Source of the DNA: Plumapathes pennacea
Taxonomy: Eukaryota > Cnidaria > Anthozoa > Antipatharia > Myriopathidae
Direction: 5' to 3'
Assembly: GCA_964036295.1 (NCBI GenBank)
Contig: OZ038465.1
Coordinates: forward strand, 22,130,331 to 22,194,330
Length of the DNA stretch: 64,000 nt
The number at the start of each line of letters is the position of its first letter. Positions within the stretch are counted from its first letter, which is position 1. The notes beneath the pieces were generated by a model. The model made no database searches, was not told the origin of the DNA, and saw only the letters and a list, made by a program, of their open reading frames with translations. A program made the position numbers and the translations under genes. Positions 60,501 to 64,000 of the stretch are shown here, piece by piece.

Positions 60501-60644
60501 TTTGCCATGAACATGACATGCAAGAATAAGGCAATAAAGGCTCGAACCAATGGCAAAGAGGAAGTTGTGAAGGAGGAGGGGGAGGAGGAACTTGAAGATT
60601 CCGAGAATGAAGATACCGGAGTATCACATAACATCAGCAGATAA
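48596..60644 (+). CDS. BEN-domain protein gene, eight joined exons, one in-frame TGA
   Basis: Exons (phases agree throughout): 48596-48722, 52622-52696, 52896-53018, 58125-58267, 58472-58943, 59105-59193, 59733-59940, 60448-60644. The first reads VLRNGFEQEEEVEVKYRGDR, a small beta-rich stretch. Then come HKQAALDPLVSEACKVIQ, a basic helix (SRKERIKNRLIKELSQLS), a long Ser/Pro-rich linker, a CHWPAC..ERRELANLKEAYGK coiled coil, and in exon 7 the BEN domain: IELVAGSGVYLFRTQLALVK, KSALACRLLRVFFSEEQLE, LLLDQRVIETVK. The tail is acidic. BEN domains bind DNA and mediate chromatin contacts, usually in repression. A TGA at 58862-58864 interrupts the coiled coil before the BEN domain; CGA to TGA by CpG decay would explain it. 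The 5' exon and start codon were not found. Intron 3 contains a transposon. Confidence 0.68.
49355..49660. repeat. TACCCTATTTCAGACCAAAA minisatellite element
   Basis: Three to four copies of a unit near 30 bp, TACCCTATYYCAGRCCAAAA, sit between GGAGGGTACTC and GAGTACTCCCCCCCC, which are inverted relative to each other. This looks like a complete small repeat element lying in the BEN gene's first intron. From 49661 to 51520 I see nothing gene-like. Confidence 0.7.
51525..52135 (-). pseudogene. arginine-rich repeat protein fragment, Helitron-associated type
   Basis: A long open minus frame without an ATG reads KQVRLQKRREQDRLRRIRET, RDRERYKQKRTQETTQER, then NMQKRAQETAQEREQRMKAD and RERAASRRHNET. 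A frame change follows; the other frame resumes with RFLAQNEANNRRREQRSSLV. This R-E-T-x-E-E-R pattern precedes Helitron replication proteins in several animals (remembered). The stretch ends near a good GTAAGA donor after 51525, so it could be an exon of an antisense gene within the BEN gene's first intron. The related plus-strand fragment is at 14274. Confidence 0.5.
52206..52440. repeat. paired direct repeats with GC hairpins
   Basis: GATTCTGTTCCGATGTTT followed by ACCCAGCAAACCCCGC occurs twice, about 50 bp apart, each with a GC-rich hairpin (CCCCGCGATGCGGGG, CCCCGCTGCGCGGGG). GGTCCGTGAAATACAGACAT also occurs twice, outside them. A separate hairpin GTCCGTTGCTTCGCAACGGAC-like lies just before, at about 52184. 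Hairpins of this kind close some Helitron ends, but no clear CTRR terminus was fixed. Confidence 0.6.
53119..53142. promoter_or_regulatory. paired YY1-like sites at the transposon's left end
   Basis: AAGATGGCG is followed four bases later by GCGCCATTTTT, an inverted pair of GCCAT cores, about 0.4 kb before the plus-strand ATG. The right end has AAGATGGCG at the start codon of the minus-strand gene (about 57745-57753). Motif match only. Confidence 0.4.
53525..56351 (+). CDS. 800-aa putative transposase, two exons, intact
   Basis: Exon 1 is 53525-53692 (ATG, 56 codons, basic: MGRKGRNRGRSTSATARDKF then coiled-coil SSKLKKLKRK) with a GTATTT donor. Exon 2 is 54117-56351 after TTTTTCATAG, joining in phase as IRRIQNDVEMMKQQL so that the coiled coil continues. 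Residue numbers are for the joined 800-aa protein. A conserved-looking core has VALGADGAPFGKDDEATAW (Asp about 313), NFILAGANCDEGH (Asp about 352) and FSGELGNSAFYF (Glu about 406), candidates for a DDE-type site. Further on are QGREAKHVRISQYAKHATL, RWNLVFRHDF and, near 755, a Cys cluster (CYCGLDKECSAEKCSLC) that may bind zinc. Similar proteins recur in cnidarian gene sets (memory). I cannot tie it to a named superfamily. No defects seen. Confidence 0.75.
57134..57751 (-). CDS. 205-aa accessory protein of the same transposon, unrecognised
   Basis: Single open frame from an ATG in good context (TTCAAGATGG) about 95 bp inside the right end. It reads MAELIVEIHNVVNRFIKQER, EVLQLSRAVVKKHSLAAEEA, GFWHKTILRRMKRKASSSR, EGGGVVVKCTPNIQEIHVYS, EEKCVAFFCRFANKYKKTLD and ends NRMGIPQHTL. 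The N-terminal third is helical and basic, the rest mixed. No known domain is evident. Its position opposite the 800-aa gene, within the same inverted ends, suggests a second transposon protein, as the Myb-like partner is in Harbinger elements. DNA or transposase binding is a guess. Confidence 0.6.
   Translation of the reverse strand: MAELIVEIHNVVNRFIKQERNKAFATEVGSEVLQLSRAVVKKHSLAAEEAFKYHLSQPSRMVSRAIGFWHKTILRRMKRKASSSRPWTVCFSWNLPMEMFECFKQAILSAEGGGVVVKCTPNIQEIHVYSEEKCVAFFCRFANKYKKTLDFNGTFLKEERDRSYSKIIVNKDNPMEFRYSKKLELLRFKTRYGHYNRMGIPQHTL
59531..59658. mobile_element. 128-bp foldback element in a BEN-gene intron
   Basis: Left GTTGAGTTTTATAAGCACTT, GGAATTTGCAAGAACACGAG, AGTAGTGTGGA; right TCCACACTACTCTTGCG, TTCTTTCAAATTCC, GAGTGCTATGTAACTCA. 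The imperfect arms are about 50 bp. It sits between BEN exons 6 and 7. Confidence 0.75.
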
Positions 60645-61064
60645 GCAATTGTTAACTAGTGTAGTAGACTGACTTTTTTCATGCATGCAATAGCCAGAGT
60701 GAAATGCCAGTAATATTATTGTCTGCATTAATTTCATAAAGATATACATTGTAAATTATTTATATTGTGTGTTGCTAATCAACATAGGTAATTTTTGCTT
60801 GTGATCTTCAAACTTGATCCAAAATATATTTCCCTATTTTTACATGCCATGTTGGCAAAGAGGCAATTTCCATGAGTGTTATACATACTGTAGTCCAAAA
60901 TATAGACTTAATAGCTTGTTGCCAATTATTTCCAGTTTCCTTTCTTTCCTTCAAACAAAATAGCAAATAATCTGAATTACATTTAAATATACATCCAATA
61001 AATTGACTACAGCACATATTTGCAATGCAATATTAATTCTTGCTTCGTCAGACTGAAATATTGA

Positions 61065-61690
61065 CATACACTTTTGGTACATTGTTGATACATTATGGGT
61101 ACATTTCTAATACATTTCAAGTACCCTTCAGATATATTTTAGGTATGCAAAGGGTATGAAATTGATATGTTAATGATACATTGTGGGTATATATGTGGTA
61201 CATTTTGGGTATATTAGAGAAAAATTTTAACAAGCAAAAGAACAATTTGTTTACACCATTGGTACATTTATGGTATCTAAAGTGTACCTTACAGGTACAT
61301 TATAGGAACATTTTGGGTACAATATCAGTACTGTAAATAATGATGTGGGTACATTGTGGGTATATTATTGATACAATATAGGTATATAACAGGTATTCAA
61401 ATGGTGCTACGAGGTGTACACTTTAGGAACATATAAAGTACTTTTTCAGTGCATTTAAAGTACATCCTGGGTATCTAATAGGTATGTAGTGCTGTGATTA
61501 GCCCTCTTCCCTAAAGGTACCTTTTAGGTATCTTAGTCAAGGTACCTTTTGGGTGGCGAAAAAAGCTACTTCGGAGATACCTAAAAGATACCAAGTACAG
61601 GGTTCATTGTAGGTACATGTTGGGTACATATCAGGTACATTGATAGGTACTACAAGTGTACCTGAAATGTACCTAAAATGTACCTAAAAT
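61065..61690. repeat. degenerate GGTACATTTTRGGTA repeat field
   Basis: About forty words of the type GGTAYATT or GGGTATAT over 620 bp, spaced 10-20 bp. Orientation is mostly forward to about 61500, mixed around 61510-61600 (ACCTTTTAGGTATC, GAGATACCTAAAAG), and reversed at the end (ATGTACCTAAAATGTACC). No gene is present. 60645-61064 also holds no recognised gene. Confidence 0.85.
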
Positions 61691-61701
61691 TTTCGCGTGC
61701 T

Positions 61702-64000
61702 TACGGTTGAATGTCTTCCATGTCTCGTTTCTGTAATATTCTGATGCACTCAGATAACGATTGAACTGCCTAAACAATGTATAAAGTCAGCGAGAATGTT
61801 TGAAAGCAGGTGAAAACCCCAGGTTTATATAGCACACACAAATTATAGGTAAAAAAGGTGCATTAGTGCTGAGTGTGACTTCTTTCCCTAAAATTGTTTA
61901 GGCGTTAACACGCTATCGCGCGTAAACGGAGTCACGCCTGCTCTTACGCACGTATACCTCACAGCCCATTTTAGGCCTAAAGTGAAGGCCGAACACGTAA
62001 AGACTACATCAACTGTTCCAGAATTGTTACTGAAAACCAGAAAATGACATGACGTACATCACTGAACTTTCACATCAATAGACAGTGAGTAAAGTAAGGT
62101 TAATAAGACGGATACCCAGCTGTGACAATTATGTGCGTTTAAAACGTTCGATTTAAAAAGGAAATTCCTTGCCAAATCTCGAAAACTGCCGTTGTAACAC
62201 ATTCCTAACTGTTGTGCAAACGGTAGTCGGACCATGCGCACGTTCCGCAAATTCTATGCAGATACCTCAAATATTCACAGAGAAATAGCACATTAACCGC
62301 TTCAGACTGTCTGAAAGTCATGTGTCGAAAATGATGGCTCAGAGCGTCTTTTTTCAATTTTGAAAGGCGCTTTTTGGTGTGATTCATCACTGTGTTATCT
62401 TCTATTAGGAAAACTAAGTCCCAAGGTTCTTTGGAGGTGGGGCGATTAGCTTTTAATGTTCCAAATTGTATCAAATTTGAAATTTCCGGAAATGACGGGA
62501 TAAGACTAGTACAATATTACTTCCGGTGTGTTATTAATTGATGGTATGTTTGCCACAAATACGGCCTGAAATAAACACTATGGAGGCTATTTCGTGCATG
62601 TTACGTTTTGTTCAATGAACTCTCACTATTTTAAAGCTAATTGGCGAAAACAAAAACCTGTTTTGACGGCAAACCAACGGTCTACCACGGTCTACCATCA
62701 GAACAAAAGGAATTATGTAAATAATCTTTTGTTTACATGGTAGACCGTGGTAGACCGTTGAAATCTTCATAGATATGAATCTGCTGGACATTGTGATGAT
62801 CGTTTACTCAATTTCGGCCGAGAATAAGCTTAGAGAAGCATTTCGGGTACGGTGGAATGTCTTTCTGCTCCTCTGCGGGAATCCGATAGCTAAAATTGAA
62901 TACTCGTCATCGCACAGACAGTATCGCAGTTTCTCGCTCGTCAATCACATTATTTATGTGTCTCGTTCACTTCAGGTGCCTGTCCAATGGGCAATGTTGT
63001 GCTTGGTTCAGATGGGAAATTTTGACCGTAATCCCAACCGTCTAGTTCTGATAAATACGGTTGACTGTCTTCCATGTCTCGTTTCTGTGATATTCTGATG
63101 CACTCAGATAACGATTGAACTGCCTAAACAATGTATAAACTCAGCGAGAATGTTTGAAAGCAGGTGAAAACCCCAGGTTTATATAGCACACAAAAATTAT
63201 AGTTAAAAAAGGTGCATTAGTGCTGAGTGTGACTTCTTTCCCTAAAATTGTTTAGGCGTTAACACGCTATCGCGCGTAAACAAAGTCACGCCTGCTCTTA
63301 CGCACGTATACCTCACAGCCCATTTTAGGCCTAAAATGAGGGCCGAACACGTAAAGACTACATCAACTGTTCCAGAATTGTTACTGAAAACCAGAAAATA
63401 ACATGACGTACATCACTGAACTTTCACATCAATAGACAGTGAGTAAAGTAAGGTTTAATAAGACGGATACCCAGCTGTGACAATTATGTGCGTTTAAAAA
63501 CGTTCAATTTACAAAGGAAATTCCTTGCCAAATCTCGAAAACTGCCGTTGTAACACATTCCTAACTGTTGTGCAAACGGTAGTCGGACCATGCGTACGTT
63601 CTGCAAATTCTATGCAGATACCTCAAATATTCACAGAGAAATAGCACATTAACCGCTTCAGACTGTCTGAAAGTCATGTGTTGAAAATGCTGGCTCAGAG
63701 CGTCTTTTTTCAATTTTGAAAGGCTATTTTTGTGTGATTCATCACTGTGTTATCTTCTATTAGGAAAACTAAGTCCCAAGGTTCTTTGGAGGTGGGGCGA
63801 TTAGCTTTTAATGTTCCAAATTGTATCAAATTTGAAATTTCCGGAAATGACGGGATAAGACTAGTACAATATTACTTCCGGTGTGTTATTAATTGATGGT
63901 ATGTTTGCCACAAATACGGCCTGAAATAAACACTATGGAGGCTATTTCGTGCATGTTACGTTTTGTTCAATGAACTCTCACTATTTTAAAGCTAATTGGC
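61702..64000. repeat. tandem duplication, about 1354-bp period, truncated by window end
   Basis: TGTCTTCCATGTCTCG at 61712 recurs at 63066. Everything after it is repeated in order (GATGCACTCAGATAACG, GTTAACACGCTATCGCG, CAGCCCATTTTAGGCC, GACGGATACCCAGCTGTG, then repeat R4). The copies are about 97 percent alike by eye. R4 copies at 62308-62715 and 63663-64000 are part of the unit. The frame at 62775-63098 (MNLLDIVMIVYSISAENK) lies between the two and is not recognised. Confidence 0.95.
62675..62760. repeat. long perfect hairpin at the R4 boundary
   Basis: CAACGGTCTACCACGG plus TCTACCAT is mirrored exactly by ATGGTAGA plus CCGTGGTAGACCGTTG, 24-bp arms. The 38-base interior is itself partly inverted (GAACAAAAGGAATTAT and ATAATCTTTTGTT). 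In copy A (46640) the corresponding position joins to the Tnp2-like transposase instead. Confidence 0.88.

Noticed and set aside
46243-62715. R4 copies as long terminal repeats of one 16-kb element
   Set aside because: A third copy lies in the tandem unit, no primer-binding site or polypurine tract is seen, and the BEN gene spans the interval.

Overview
The window looks like nuclear DNA of an early-branching animal, most likely an anthozoan cnidarian such as a stony coral (inference). It is AT-rich, has small exons with GT-AG introns on both strands, long (AT)n microsatellites, and a very high density of decayed DNA transposons, foldback elements and retroelement fragments. The families I recognise (integrase-core transposon genes, Penelope-like elements, PIF/Harbinger, Tnp2-like transposases, BEN-domain and LRR-exon genes) are typical of coral genomes. 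No operons, rRNA genes, convincing tRNAs or CRISPR arrays were seen.

Layout. 1-14 kb: dispersed repeats in two or three copies each, a retroelement-type integrase fragment (6.8-7.1 kb), a TIR element (7.7-8.6 kb), a foldback element (8.7 kb), a TA-targeting MITE (9.85 kb) and a Penelope-like element remnant (10.2-11.5 kb, minus strand). 15.0-21.4 kb: a 6.4-kb element bounded by inverted repeats, with two satellite arrays built on a kappaB-like decamer and a small spliced gene. 22.7 kb: a LINE endonuclease scrap. 24.1-25.9 kb: a minus-strand spliced gene with a duplicated exon and a stop. 26.6-28.7 kb: a 2-kb foldback element with long arms and a 9-bp target duplication. 31.3-32.0 kb: a tandem duplication. 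34.6-42.6 kb: transposon genes (Myb/SANT-like protein, integrase-core pseudogene with at least five exons, RING-like protein, PIF/Harbinger transposase). 44.1-45.7 kb: LRR exons of exactly 72 nt. 46.2-47.7 kb: N-terminal half of a Tnp2-like transposase.

48.6-60.6 kb is one plus-strand BEN-domain gene. I could join eight exons with matching splice phases, but it carries an in-frame TGA. Its third intron contains the best candidate for something undescribed: a transposon of about 4.8 kb with CACGCCGGGCTG ends and two intact, convergent genes (800 and 205 aa) that I cannot assign to a named superfamily. The window ends in a field of GGTACATT-like repeats and a tandem duplication with a period of about 1354 bp that runs off the edge.

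Most genes here belong to mobile elements. Only the BEN gene and the LRR exons look like possible host genes, and both show damage.
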